DNA of 64,000 nucleotides from Paracoccus marinus (lineage in GTDB: Bacteria > Pseudomonadota > Alphaproteobacteria > Rhodobacterales > Rhodobacteraceae), in NCBI RefSeq assembly GCF_007018965.1, contig NZ_VJYZ01000018.1, positions 1 to 64,000 on the forward strand. Reading direction: 5' to 3'. Both the position numbers and the translations under genes were made by a program. The notes under the pieces are model-generated. The model saw only the letters and a program-made list of their open reading frames with translations, was not told the origin of the DNA and made no database searches. Positions 25,675 to 38,360 of this stretch are shown here, one piece after another (the stretch's first letter is position 1; each line of letters starts with the position of its first letter).

Positions 25675-27750
25675 ATGTCTGACGACGCGATCAACGCCAT
25701 CCGCGCCTCGTTCTTCGAGGAATGCGAGGAGCTTGTCGAAAGCCTGCACGACGCGCTCGAGCAGATGGATCGGGGCACGGGCGACGACGAGACGGTGAAC
25801 GTCGTCTTCCGCGCGGTCCATTCGATCAAGGGCGGCGCGGGGGCGTTCGGCCTGGGCGACCTCGTCGATTTCGCCCACCGGTTCGAGACGGTGCTGGACG
25901 ATCTGCGAAGCAGGCGGCTGAGGGCCGACGCCCAGGCGATCCGGCTGTTCTTCCAGGGCGCCGACCTGCTGCACGACCATGTCCGCGCCGCGCGGTCCGA
26001 CGCGCCTCCGCCCGACGGCGCCGATGCGGTGCTGCACGCGCTTGAGGCGCTGCCGCTGACGCGGGCGCCGCAGGGCGCGGGCGCGGTCGATTTCACGCCG
26101 ATGCTCATTGATCTCGGCTTCGCCGGGCTGGCCGAAGACCAGCAGGCATTGAACGGGACGGTCCCGTGGCAGATCCGGTTTACCCCCCGGCACGGGCTTT
26201 ATGCCTCGGGGAACGAGCCGCTTCTGATCCTGCGCAGCCTCGCCGCGCTGGGTCAGGCGCGGGTGACCTGCATCGCGCCCCCCGACCTCGCGCTGTCGGT
26301 CGAGGCGGCCGAGGAGCCGCGCCTGACATGGGAGATCGAGCTGGCCGGCGACGTGCCCGAGGTCGACCTGCACGAGGCGTTCGATTTCGTCACCGACGTG
26401 TCGGACCTCAGCATCCGCCGCGCACCGGCGCCGACAGGGGCGGTCGAGACGGCAGGCGTGTCGGACCAGCCCGCTTCCGATCCGGCCGAAACTGCCGAGC
26501 ATCTGCCGCCGGACCGGCCAAAGCCGGACCCCCGCCCCGAGGCCGAATGGCTTCCCGCGACGGTCCGCGTGGATCTTGACCGGGTGGACCGGCTGGTCAA
26601 CCTGGTGGGCGAGCTGGTCATCAGCCACGCCATGCTCGCGCAAAGCGTGTCCGAAGCCGGGATCGCCGAGCACGGGGCGGTCAGCGGCGGGCTGGAAGCG
26701 TTCCAGGTGCTCACCCGCGACATCCAGGACAGCGTGATGATGATCCGCGCGCAGCCGGTGAAGCCGCTTTTCCAGCGCATGGCGCGGATCGTGCGGGAAA
26801 CCTCGCTCGCCGTCGGCAAGACCGTGCGGCTCTTGACCGAGGGCGAGGCGACCGAGATCGACAAGACCGTGATCGAGCGCCTGTCGGACCCCTTGACCCA
26901 CATGATCCGCAACGCCGTGGATCACGGGATCGAGCCGCCCGAGGTCCGGCTGGCCGCGGGCAAGCCCGCGCAGGGAACGGTCACGCTGACCGCCTCGCAC
27001 CGCGCGGGGCGGGTGATGGTCGAGATCGCCGACGACGGGGCCGGGATCGACCGCGACCGGGTCCGCCGCACCGCCGTCGCGCGCGGGCTGATCGCGCCCG
27101 ACGCGCAGCCGACCGAGGCCGAGATCGACAACCTGCTGTTCCTGCCCGGCTTCACGACCGCCGCCGCGGTGTCGTCCTATTCGGGGCGCGGGGTCGGGCT
27201 CGACGTGGTGAAAAGCGCGATTTCCGGGCTTGGCGGCCGGATCTCGATCCAGGCCGAGCCGGGGCGGGGAACGCGCTTTTCGATTTCCCTGCCGCTGACG
27301 CTCGCGGTGCTGGACGGGATGGTGGTCCGGGTCGCGGACCAGACAGTGGTGGTGCCCTTGTCGGCGATCATGGAAACCGTGCTGCTGTCGCCCGAGAACA
27401 TCCGCCGCGTCGGCGGATCGACCGAGCTTCTGCACGTCCGGGGCCGGCTGTTGCCGCTGTTCGACCTGGGCGCGCAGCTGGGCTTCCGGCCCGCGCGCGG
27501 CTCGGAACGCGACCAGATCGTGATCCTGACCGCGCAGGACGACGGCAGCCGGGCGGCGCTGGTGGTCGATGCGATCCTCGACCAGCGGCAGGTCGTCATC
27601 AAGGGGCTGAGCCGGCAGTACGGCCGCACCCCCGGCGTTGCGGCGGCGACGATCCTGGGCGACGGGCAGGTGGCGCTGATCCTCGACCCCTCCGACCTCA
27701 TGGCGGGCGCGCGCGCGCCCGCGCCCGCCCCAGTTTCCCTTGCAGGATGA
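25675..27750 (+). CDS. cheA: Chemotaxis histidine kinase CheA
   Basis: A 691-residue kinase. Domains in order: an HPt (P1) domain with phospho-His49 in FRAVHSIKGGAGAFG; a variable linker; dimerisation domain (RVDLDRVDRLVNLVGELVIS); HATPase domain with N box HMIRNAVDHGIEPP, G1 EIADDGAGID and G2 YSGRGVGLDVVKS; and a C-terminal CheW-like domain. It takes signals from chemoreceptors through CheW and phosphorylates the CheY proteins. All catalytic boxes are intact. The stop lies eight bases before the cheW start. Confidence 0.97.
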   Translation: MSDDAINAIRASFFEECEELVESLHDALEQMDRGTGDDETVNVVFRAVHSIKGGAGAFGLGDLVDFAHRFETVLDDLRSRRLRADAQAIRLFFQGADLLHDHVRAARSDAPPPDGADAVLHALEALPLTRAPQGAGAVDFTPMLIDLGFAGLAEDQQALNGTVPWQIRFTPRHGLYASGNEPLLILRSLAALGQARVTCIAPPDLALSVEAAEEPRLTWEIELAGDVPEVDLHEAFDFVTDVSDLSIRRAPAPTGAVETAGVSDQPASDPAETAEHLPPDRPKPDPRPEAEWLPATVRVDLDRVDRLVNLVGELVISHAMLAQSVSEAGIAEHGAVSGGLEAFQVLTRDIQDSVMMIRAQPVKPLFQRMARIVRETSLAVGKTVRLLTEGEATEIDKTVIERLSDPLTHMIRNAVDHGIEPPEVRLAAGKPAQGTVTLTASHRAGRVMVEIADDGAGIDRDRVRRTAVARGLIAPDAQPTEAEIDNLLFLPGFTTAAAVSSYSGRGVGLDVVKSAISGLGGRISIQAEPGRGTRFSISLPLTLAVLDGMVVRVADQTVVVPLSAIMETVLLSPENIRRVGGSTELLHVRGRLLPLFDLGAQLGFRPARGSERDQIVILTAQDDGSRAALVVDAILDQRQVVIKGLSRQYGRTPGVAAATILGDGQVALILDPSDLMAGARAPAPAPVSLAG

Positions 27751-27757
27751 TCCGGCC

Positions 27758-28222
27758 ATGACCGAGCACTCAGCACAATCCCAAGGCGCCACCGAGCTTC
27801 TGGCGTTTCGCCTTGGCGACCAGGAATACTGCGTCGACATCATGTCGGTGCGCGAGATCCGGGGCTGGACCCGCGCCACCCCGCTGCCCTTCGCCCCCGG
27901 CCACGTGAAGGGCGTCATCAACCTGCGGGGCACGATCCTGCCCGTGATCGACCTGGCCGTCCGGCTGGGCATGGACGCGGTCGCGGGCGACGAGCGCAAC
28001 GTCATCATCGTCGTGGCGGTGAACGGGCATACCGTCGGTCTGCTGGTCGATGCGGTGTCCGACATTCTGTCGATCGCGCATGACGACTTCCAGCCGCCGC
28101 CGGACCTGGGCGACAGCCGGGCCGCGATGTGCATCAGCGCGCTGACGCTGGTCGACGACCGCCTGATCCGCGTCCTGGACCTTGGCGCGGTGCTGCCGCG
28201 CCAGTCGGCTGACGCGGCATGA
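27758..28222 (+). CDS. cheW: Chemotaxis coupling protein CheW
   Basis: A 154-residue adaptor linking chemoreceptors to CheA. CheW signatures include LLAFRLGDQEYCVDIMSVREI, VKGVINLRGTILPVIDL and VGLLVDAVSDIL. The ATG at 27758 follows the cheA stop closely. The stop overlaps the ATG of the next gene (ATGA at 28219), indicating translational coupling to cheR. Confidence 0.96.
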   Translation: MTEHSAQSQGATELLAFRLGDQEYCVDIMSVREIRGWTRATPLPFAPGHVKGVINLRGTILPVIDLAVRLGMDAVAGDERNVIIVVAVNGHTVGLLVDAVSDILSIAHDDFQPPPDLGDSRAAMCISALTLVDDRLIRVLDLGAVLPRQSADAA

Positions 28223-29694
28223 TCCGCAGCGGCCCGCCCGAACCGGGTGCCGCCCCGGCTGAACCCGTGCCGGAGGCGGATCGACAGACCAACGCGCGAG
28301 CCGGGGTGCCGCGCCCCGGGTTCGCGCGGTTCCGGGGGCGCGCGGCCGGCATGGTGCCCCAAGCGGCACGGCACGATGACGAAGAAGAGCCGGGTGACCG
28401 GTTTGGTGCCGCCTGCCACGACCACGGCAGGTCGGCGGGGCAGGCCGCCGCGGTTTCCTTGAACGGGTGCCCTGCGGATGAGGCGCGGGGTGATCTCCGC
28501 CGGCTGCATCCCGCTTCCGTTTCGGGCGAGATATCGCAACACCGGCTCGATGGGCCTACGTCCTCGTCGGCACGGGCGACCACCACGTCGCCCGGCCGCA
28601 CGGACATCGCTGCCGCCGCGCTGTCGTTCCGGGCGGCCGGCAACCGACCCACCCGCGCGCCGTCCATTCCGGCGGCTCGGGAAGCTTCTTCGTATCGAAT
28701 TGTCAACACCGGCAACCCGCCCCCGCCGGACGCCGTTTCCGGCTGCGACGCCGACGCGCGACCCGGCGCGATCGCCGCCCGACCGCACCCGTTTCCGCCT
28801 GCCGCCCCGCCCGTCCCCTCAGCCGCGAACCCGACCAACGTGCCCCCCATCGCCGCCCTGCGCCCCCGACAAGTTGACGACGACCTGTGCGCCCGCATCG
28901 CCCGCATCATCTACCGGGAGGCGGGGATCGTGCTGGGGGCCGACAACAGCAACATGATCCTCGCCCGGGTCGGCAAGCGTGTGGCGCGCGCGGGCTGCGA
29001 CGATCTGGACGCGTACGTACGGATGCTCGAGGGGCCGCCGGGCGCGGAGCTGATCCCCGATCTCGTGACCGCGCTCACCACCAACGTCACCCAGTTTTTC
29101 CGCGAGGCGCATCATTTCGATTTTTTGCGCGGCGTGGTCGCGCCGGGGTGGAGCGGGGACATCGACACCCCACTCGACATCTGGTCGGCGGGCTGTTCCA
29201 GCGGACAGGAACCCTATTCCATCGCCATGGCCTTGTCGCCGCCGGCGCTGTCCTGGGCCGACGCGCCGCCGCTGCGGATCCTCGCCACCGACATCGACCA
29301 CGCCGTCCTCGCCCGGGCGGAGCGGGGCGAATATTCGCAGGCCGAAGCCGGGTCGATCCCGCCCGCGCTGCGCGAGGCGTGGTTCCAGGACGCAGCGGGC
29401 GGGGTCCGCGCCCGCCCCGGGCTGCGCGGCAAGGTCGAGTTCCGGCCCATGAACCTGCATGGCCGCTGGGACCTGTCGGGGCAGTTCGACGTGATCTTCT
29501 GCCGCAACGTGATCATCTATTTCGATGCGGCCGCGCAGCTTCTGCTGTGGGAGAAGTTTCTTTACCACCTGCGCCCCGGCGGGTGGCTGGTCGTGGGCCA
29601 TTCCGAGCAGGCGCCGAAGGCGCTGCAGGCGCGGCTGAGGCCGGTCGGGCCCACCGTCTACCAGTCCGTGGATCCAGCCGCGGCAAGAGGATGA
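28219..29694 (+). CDS. cheR: Chemotaxis protein methyltransferase CheR with long N-terminal extension
   Basis: CheR methylates glutamates of chemoreceptors with SAM. The conserved enzyme is residues about 210-491: ALTTNVTQFFRE, the SAM motif WSAGCSSGQEPYSIAM, ILATDIDHAVLARAERGEY and FDVIFCRNVIIYFD. Upstream of this core the frame is open for about 210 more codons back to an ATG overlapping the cheW stop. This extension is rich in Pro, Ala, Arg and Ser, low in complexity and resembles no domain I know. A GTG near 28846 could start a normal-length protein but has no visible ribosome binding site. I list the coupled start and mark the extension as uncertain. Confidence 0.85.
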   Translation: MIRSGPPEPGAAPAEPVPEADRQTNARAGVPRPGFARFRGRAAGMVPQAARHDDEEEPGDRFGAACHDHGRSAGQAAAVSLNGCPADEARGDLRRLHPASVSGEISQHRLDGPTSSSARATTTSPGRTDIAAAALSFRAAGNRPTRAPSIPAAREASSYRIVNTGNPPPPDAVSGCDADARPGAIAARPHPFPPAAPPVPSAANPTNVPPIAALRPRQVDDDLCARIARIIYREAGIVLGADNSNMILARVGKRVARAGCDDLDAYVRMLEGPPGAELIPDLVTALTTNVTQFFREAHHFDFLRGVVAPGWSGDIDTPLDIWSAGCSSGQEPYSIAMALSPPALSWADAPPLRILATDIDHAVLARAERGEYSQAEAGSIPPALREAWFQDAAGGVRARPGLRGKVEFRPMNLHGRWDLSGQFDVIFCRNVIIYFDAAAQLLLWEKFLYHLRPGGWLVVGHSEQAPKALQARLRPVGPTVYQSVDPAAARG

Positions 29695-29698
29695 GAGT

Positions 29699-30085
29699 AT
29701 GAGCATCAAGGACCTCCTCCACGTCATGGTGGTGGACGACACGGCGACGAGCCGCGGGCTGATGCTGCAGGCGCTGGACAGCATGGGCATCCGCAACATC
29801 CAGCACGCCGCCGACGGGCACGAGGCGCTGGCGAAGCTTGCCGGCAAGCCGGTGCATCTGGTCCTGTCGGACTATTTCATGCCGGGAATGGACGGGCTGC
29901 AGCTTCTTCAGTCGCTGCGCGGCGACGCGCGGACGCGGGGCGTGGGCTTCGTGCTGGTCACGGGCCGCGCCGAGCCGGACCTGATCGAGCGCGGCAAGAC
30001 GCTGGGCATGAACAACTTCATCCGCAAGCCGTTCACCACCCCGGAACTGAAGGCCTGCCTTGAGGCGGTCGTGGGCCGGTTCTGA
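29699..30085 (+). CDS. cheY: Chemotaxis response regulator CheY (second copy)
   Basis: A 128-residue single receiver domain. D13-D14, phosphoacceptor D58 (LVLSDYFMPGMDG), T88 and K110 (FIRKPF) are present. It differs considerably from the first CheY in this operon, so the two probably divide tasks, one acting on the motor and one as sink or modulator (inference). The next gene starts immediately after its stop. Confidence 0.93.
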   Translation: MSIKDLLHVMVVDDTATSRGLMLQALDSMGIRNIQHAADGHEALAKLAGKPVHLVLSDYFMPGMDGLQLLQSLRGDARTRGVGFVLVTGRAEPDLIERGKTLGMNNFIRKPFTTPELKACLEAVVGRF

Positions 30086-30574
30086 ATGGACGGCGCGGCG
30101 GAGGCTTCGCTGATGACGGCGGTCGGGGGCGAGCTGTCCGCGATGGCCGCCGACCTGCTGCGCCTGCAAGTGGCGCTGTCGGCGGCGTTCTGCGACGGCG
30201 GCGATCTTGGGAAAGCGTCCGGCGACCTGCCCGGAACGACGCAGGCAGACCTGCCCGGCGGGGCTGCCGTGCCAGGCATCGTGATCGCCCTGCAGGACCT
30301 GGACCGCCTGACGCAGACGGCCGCGGAACTCGGGCGGCTGTGCGTGGCGGCGGGCCGGGCCGGGGCCGCATATGACGGTGATGCGCCGGCCCGCACCGGC
30401 GGACCCTCCGCCGGGATCCATGGCGCGCTGGCGGGCGTGACGATGCACTCGCTTGCGGCGCGGCTGTCGGACCGCCTTGGTGCCGTCCCCACCGATCCGC
30501 CAAGCGCGGGGCCGGACCCCGTGCCGAACGCCTCAGACCGGGACGCGCCCGGCGTTCTTCATCTTTTCGACTGA
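30086..30574 (+). CDS. Chemotaxis-operon protein, possible CheZ-like phosphatase
   Basis: A 162-residue, mostly helical, soluble protein with a Gly/Pro-rich C-terminal tail. Its ATG directly follows the stop of the second cheY. In one predicted helix residues 69-77 read L-Q-D-L-D-R-L-T-Q. The spacing D73-x-x-x-Q77 matches the Asp-x-x-x-Gln catalytic pair of CheZ (DLTGQ), which dephosphorylates CheY. The protein ends with a short hydrophobic VLHLFD, similar in kind to the CheY-binding C-terminal peptide of CheZ. No full family match is recognised; the function is inferred from motif and position. Confidence 0.65.
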   Translation: MDGAAEASLMTAVGGELSAMAADLLRLQVALSAAFCDGGDLGKASGDLPGTTQADLPGGAAVPGIVIALQDLDRLTQTAAELGRLCVAAGRAGAAYDGDAPARTGGPSAGIHGALAGVTMHSLAARLSDRLGAVPTDPPSAGPDPVPNASDRDAPGVLHLFD

Positions 30575-30672
30575 GCGCCCCCTGCACACCCCCGCCGCGC
30601 TTGCGGCTTTACCCCGGCAGGGCACGTGCTTATGTGCTGGGACTGCCTCTCGCCCAGCCGGAAAGCTTCCCG

Positions 30673-33339
<2,667 letters not shown>

Positions 33340-33503
33340 TCCGACCGGCGGTGCCGCGCCATAACGCGCGGCCCCGCCCGGCCCACCGGCCCCGCGCGCG
33401 GCGATGTGATCGCGGCTTTGCCCCGGCCCGGCACAATGCCGGTGAAATCGGCCGGTTTTCGTGCTAGACCCCGATCAAAGAAGCAAGAAACGGGGCAGGG
33501 GAC

Positions 33504-34298
33504 ATGTGTCGCTGGGCGGCTTACATCGGTGAGCCGATCTATCTCGAGGAGATCGTCAGCCTGCCGGCGCATTCGCTCGTCCGGCAAAGCCTGTCCGCGA
33601 TCCGCTGCCATACCCCGGTGAACGCGGACGGCTTCGGCCTTGCCTGGTACGGCGACCGCTACGATCCGGGGCTTTACCGCGACGTGCTGCCCGCCTGGTC
33701 CGACCCGAACCTTCGCAGCCTGACCGCGACCGTCAAGTCGCGCCTGTTCATGGCCCATGTCCGCGCCTCCACCGGGACCGCGACCAGCCGCAACAACTGC
33801 CATCCCTTCGCGGTCGGGCGCTGGTCCTTCATGCATAACGGCCAGTTCGGCGGCTATGACGGCTGGCGGCGCGCGGCCGAGGCGCTGATCCCCGACGATC
33901 TTTACGCCCACCGCAAGGGTGCGACCGACAGCGAGGCGCTGTTTCTTGCCGCGCTGGGCGAGGGGATGGCGGCCGATCCCGCGGGCGCGATGGAACGGGC
34001 CACGCTGCGGTTCCAGGCGCTGGCCGAGGCGCGCGGCACGCTGCCCCACGTTCGGCTGACGGCCGCGTTCTCGGACGGGCGGCGGCTTTACGCGGTGCGC
34101 TACGCCAGCGACGATCAGGCGCCCTCGCTTTATTACCGCTGGTCGCCGTCACGCTCGGGCTTTGCGGTCGTATCCGAACCGCTCGAGGCGGACGAGCCCG
34201 GCTGGCTCGAAGTGCCGCCGGGGTCGTTCTGCGTGTTCGACGGGCAGGAGGTCGCGATCCGGCCGTTCCGGCCCGTGGCGGAGCGTGCGGCGGCCTGA
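33504..34298 (+). CDS. Class II glutamine amidotransferase (YafJ/EgtC-like)
   Basis: A 264-residue Ntn-hydrolase-type glutaminase domain. After removal of Met1 the exposed Cys2 (M-C-R-W-A-A-Y) is the expected nucleophile; FMAHVRASTGTATSRNNCHPF, SFMHNGQFGG and GATDSEALF are typical substrate-binding segments. A stand-alone member of the YafJ group, whose ammonia acceptor is unknown. There are no ergothioneine genes nearby, so EgtC is unlikely. Confidence 0.9.
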   Translation: MCRWAAYIGEPIYLEEIVSLPAHSLVRQSLSAIRCHTPVNADGFGLAWYGDRYDPGLYRDVLPAWSDPNLRSLTATVKSRLFMAHVRASTGTATSRNNCHPFAVGRWSFMHNGQFGGYDGWRRAAEALIPDDLYAHRKGATDSEALFLAALGEGMAADPAGAMERATLRFQALAEARGTLPHVRLTAAFSDGRRLYAVRYASDDQAPSLYYRWSPSRSGFAVVSEPLEADEPGWLEVPPGSFCVFDGQEVAIRPFRPVAERAAA

Positions 34299-34350
34299 CT
34301 TGTCGGCACCGCCCCCGCGTGGCACAGCGGCGGGCAAAAGGACTGCCGCC

Positions 34351-35574
34351 ATGACCGACGCCCCCGACCCCACCGAAGCCGTCGCCGGCCTGCCCGTCGT
34401 CCGCCTGCGCCCCAAGGCGAACGCCCGCGCGATCCGGCACGGGTTCCCGTGGGTGTTCGCCGACGAATTGGTGGTGGACCGCCGCACCCGCGCGATCCCG
34501 GCCGGCGCGATGGCGGTGCTGGAGGATGCCGAGCGCCAACCGCTCGGCGTTGTCACCGTCAACCCGAACTCCAAAATCGTCGCCCGGATGATGGACCCGC
34601 GGGCGGACGCGGTGATCGACCGCGACTGGCTCGCCGCGCGGCTGTCCCGCGCGCTGGCGCTGCGCGAGCGGCTGTTCGACGCGCCGCTCTACCGCCTGGT
34701 CCACGCGGAATCCGACGGGCTGCCCGGCACCATCATCGACCGCTTCGGCGACGCCGCCGTGATCCAGCCGAACGCGGCCTGGGCCGACGCCATGATCGAC
34801 GACCTCGCGCAGGCGCTGGTCGATGTCACCGGCGTGTCCACCGTGGTGATGAACGGCAGCGGCCGGGCGCGCGGGCTGGAAGGGTTGCAGGACCGCACCG
34901 AGGTTCTGCGCGGCGCGCTCGGCGGTCCGGTCGAGGTGCCGATGAACGGGGCGATCTACCTTGCCGACCTGATCGGCGGGCAGAAAACGGGGCTGTTCTT
35001 CGACCAGCGCCCGAACCACGCCTTTGCGGCCCGTCTGGGACGTGGGGGGCATGTCCTCGACGTGTTTTCCCATGTCGGCGGCTTCGGCCTTGCCGCGCTG
35101 GCGGCGGGCGCCGCGCAGGCCACGCTCGTCGATGGATCGGCGGCGGCGCTGGAGCTTGCGGCGGGGGGCGCTCGCGCGATGGGCGCGGCCGACCGCGTCA
35201 CCACGCGCCAGGGCGATGCCTTCCAGCAGATGGAGGCGCTGGGCGCCGAGGGCGCGCGCTTCGACCTCGTGGTCTGCGATCCGCCCGCCTTTGCCCCCGC
35301 CAAACCGGCGTTGGAGGCGGGCTTGCGCGCCTATGAACGGGTCGCGCGCCTTGCCGCGCCGTTGGTCGCGCCGGGGGGCTATCTCGTCCTGTGCTCGTGC
35401 AGCCACGCGGCCGACCTGACGGCGTTCCGCAACGCGAGCGCGCGCGGCATCGGCCGTGGCGGACGGCGGATGCAGCTGGTCCACACGGGCTTTGCCGGGC
35501 CCGACCACCCGATCCTGCCGCAGCTCGCGGAAAGCGGCTATCTCAAGTCCCTGTTTTTCCGGCTGGACGGATGA
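34351..35574 (+). CDS. RlmI-like SAM-dependent 23S rRNA (m5C) methyltransferase
   Basis: A 407-residue protein with an N-terminal PUA-like RNA-binding domain, the ESDGLPGTIIDRFG segment, GQKTGLFFDQRPN, the SAM motif VLDVFSHVGGFGLAAL, the target-binding motif DLVVCDPPAFAPAK and a Cys-containing segment LCSCSHA. This is the layout of RlmI, which methylates C1962 of 23S rRNA. The ATG at 34351 removes a spurious upstream extension that overlaps the amidotransferase gene. Its stop overlaps the start of the PIN gene. Confidence 0.92.
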   Translation: MTDAPDPTEAVAGLPVVRLRPKANARAIRHGFPWVFADELVVDRRTRAIPAGAMAVLEDAERQPLGVVTVNPNSKIVARMMDPRADAVIDRDWLAARLSRALALRERLFDAPLYRLVHAESDGLPGTIIDRFGDAAVIQPNAAWADAMIDDLAQALVDVTGVSTVVMNGSGRARGLEGLQDRTEVLRGALGGPVEVPMNGAIYLADLIGGQKTGLFFDQRPNHAFAARLGRGGHVLDVFSHVGGFGLAALAAGAAQATLVDGSAAALELAAGGARAMGAADRVTTRQGDAFQQMEALGAEGARFDLVVCDPPAFAPAKPALEAGLRAYERVARLAAPLVAPGGYLVLCSCSHAADLTAFRNASARGIGRGGRRMQLVHTGFAGPDHPILPQLAESGYLKSLFFRLDG

Positions 35575-36110
35575 AGGCGGTCCTGGACGCCTGCGTCCTT
35601 TACCCCACGGTTTTGCGCGAGATCCTGATCCTCGCCGCCGACGCGGGGCTTTACGAGCCGGTCTGGTCGCACCGCATCCTTGCCGAATGGCGTCACGCCG
35701 CCGCGCGGCTGGGGCAGGGCGACGTGGCGGGGGCCGAGATCGCGCTGCTGACGGCCGCCCGCCCGGCTGCCTTTGCGCCGGATGACGGCACCGCCGCCGA
35801 AGGGATCGACTGGCCCGACCCCGCCGACCGGCACGTGGCCGAAGCCGCGCTGGCGGCCCGCGCGGACCTGATCGTCACCGCCAACCTGCGCGATTTTCCC
35901 GCCCGCGCGACGGCCGCGCTGGGACTGCGCGCGGTCCACCCCGACGCCTTCCTGACCGGCCTTTACGCGTCCGCGCCCGACCCCGTCGCGGACGCCGTCC
36001 GCATCGTCCATGCGCGCGCCGTCGGCGCCGGCGGCCCGGTCGAGTTGCGCGACCTTCTGCGGCGCGCGCGGCTGCCGCGGCTGGCCAAGGCGCTGGCTCG
36101 TTCGGGCTGA
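35571..36110 (+). CDS. PIN-domain ribonuclease-like protein
   Basis: A 179-residue protein with a PIN fold. MKAVLDACVLYP puts the first acidic ligand at D6, a Glu follows in ILAEWRH, and DPADRHVAEAALAARADLIVTANLRDFP holds the remaining acidic residues, so the catalytic set appears complete. The ATG overlaps the methyltransferase stop (ATGA), implying coupling. No small antitoxin gene is adjacent, so this is not a typical VapBC module; RNA processing with the methyltransferase is an inference. Confidence 0.85.
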   Translation: MKAVLDACVLYPTVLREILILAADAGLYEPVWSHRILAEWRHAAARLGQGDVAGAEIALLTAARPAAFAPDDGTAAEGIDWPDPADRHVAEAALAARADLIVTANLRDFPARATAALGLRAVHPDAFLTGLYASAPDPVADAVRIVHARAVGAGGPVELRDLLRRARLPRLAKALARSG

Positions 36111-36180
36111 CCCCTGTCCGCCCGGGCTTGCCGCCCCCCTTCGTCCGGTGTCTAACCCAAGCGCGAAAGGATGGTCCCAC

Positions 36181-37644
<1,464 letters not shown>

Positions 37645-37674
37645 CGCCCGCACGCACGGGCGAATGAGGAAGAC

Positions 37675-38346
37675 ATGAAGCTGATCGAATATCCCGACCG
37701 CGAGGCGCTGGTGCTTCAACTGGCCCAGGACATCGCCGGCCGCCTGCGCCAGGCGCTGCGCTCGGACGGCCGCGCGACGCTGTGCCTGCCCGGCGGGTCC
37801 ACGCCCGCGCCGCTGTTCTCGCAGCTGTCCGAGCTGCAGCTGGAATGGGACCGCGTGATCGTGTTTCCCGGCGACGAACGCTGCGTGCCGCCCGCCGACG
37901 CGCGGTCGAACGCGCGGCTGGTGCGGCATCAGCTGATGCAGGGCCCGGCCGCCGCGGCGCAGTTCATCGACCTGTTCACCGGCACCGGCACGCCCGAGGA
38001 AGAAGCCGCCGCCGCGACCGAGCGTCTTGCGCCCGCGCTGCCGATCACCGTCCTGCTGCTGGGGATGGGCGAGGACATGCACATCGCAAGCCTGTTTCCC
38101 GACAACGACGGGACCGCCGCCGCGCTTGACGCGGGCGCGCCGCCGGTCGTGGCGATCCGGTCCGAGGCGCTGGCCGAGGCGCGGCTGACGCTCAGCGGTC
38201 CGGCGCTGAAAACCGCGATGGACCCGCATCTGATGATCTTCGGCGCGGCCAAGCGCGCGGCGCTGGAACGGGCGGCCAAGCTGCCCCCGGCGCAAGCGCC
38301 CGTGCGGGCGCTCTGGGGCGATCTGAACGTGCATTGGGCCGAATGA
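37675..38346 (+). CDS. pgl: 6-phosphogluconolactonase
   Basis: A 223-residue enzyme hydrolysing the zwf product. [12 protein letters not shown] and [17 protein letters not shown], then [17 protein letters not shown], are the DevB/NagB-fold signatures. It starts 30 bases after zwf; the stop overlaps an in-frame ATG of pgi. Confidence 0.96.
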   Translation: MKLIEYPDREALVLQLAQDIAGRLRQALRSDGRATLCLPGGSTPAPLFSQLSELQLEWDRVIVFPGDERCVPPADARSNARLVRHQLMQGPAAAAQFIDLFTGTGTPEEEAAAATERLAPALPITVLLLGMGEDMHIASLFPDNDGTAAALDAGAPPVVAIRSEALAEARLTLSGPALKTAMDPHLMIFGAAKRAALERAAKLPPAQAPVRALWGDLNVHWAE

Positions 38347-38360
38347 CGGGAACAAACGCG

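Noticed and set aside
24907..28788. Minus-strand open frame of about 1290 codons opposite cheA-cheW
   Set aside because: Antisense shadow; no domains, and the opposite strand encodes intact CheY, CheA and CheW.
28219..28857. Decayed cheB between cheW and cheR
   Set aside because: I looked in all frames for the receiver Asp segment and the methylesterase GASTGG-type motif and found neither.
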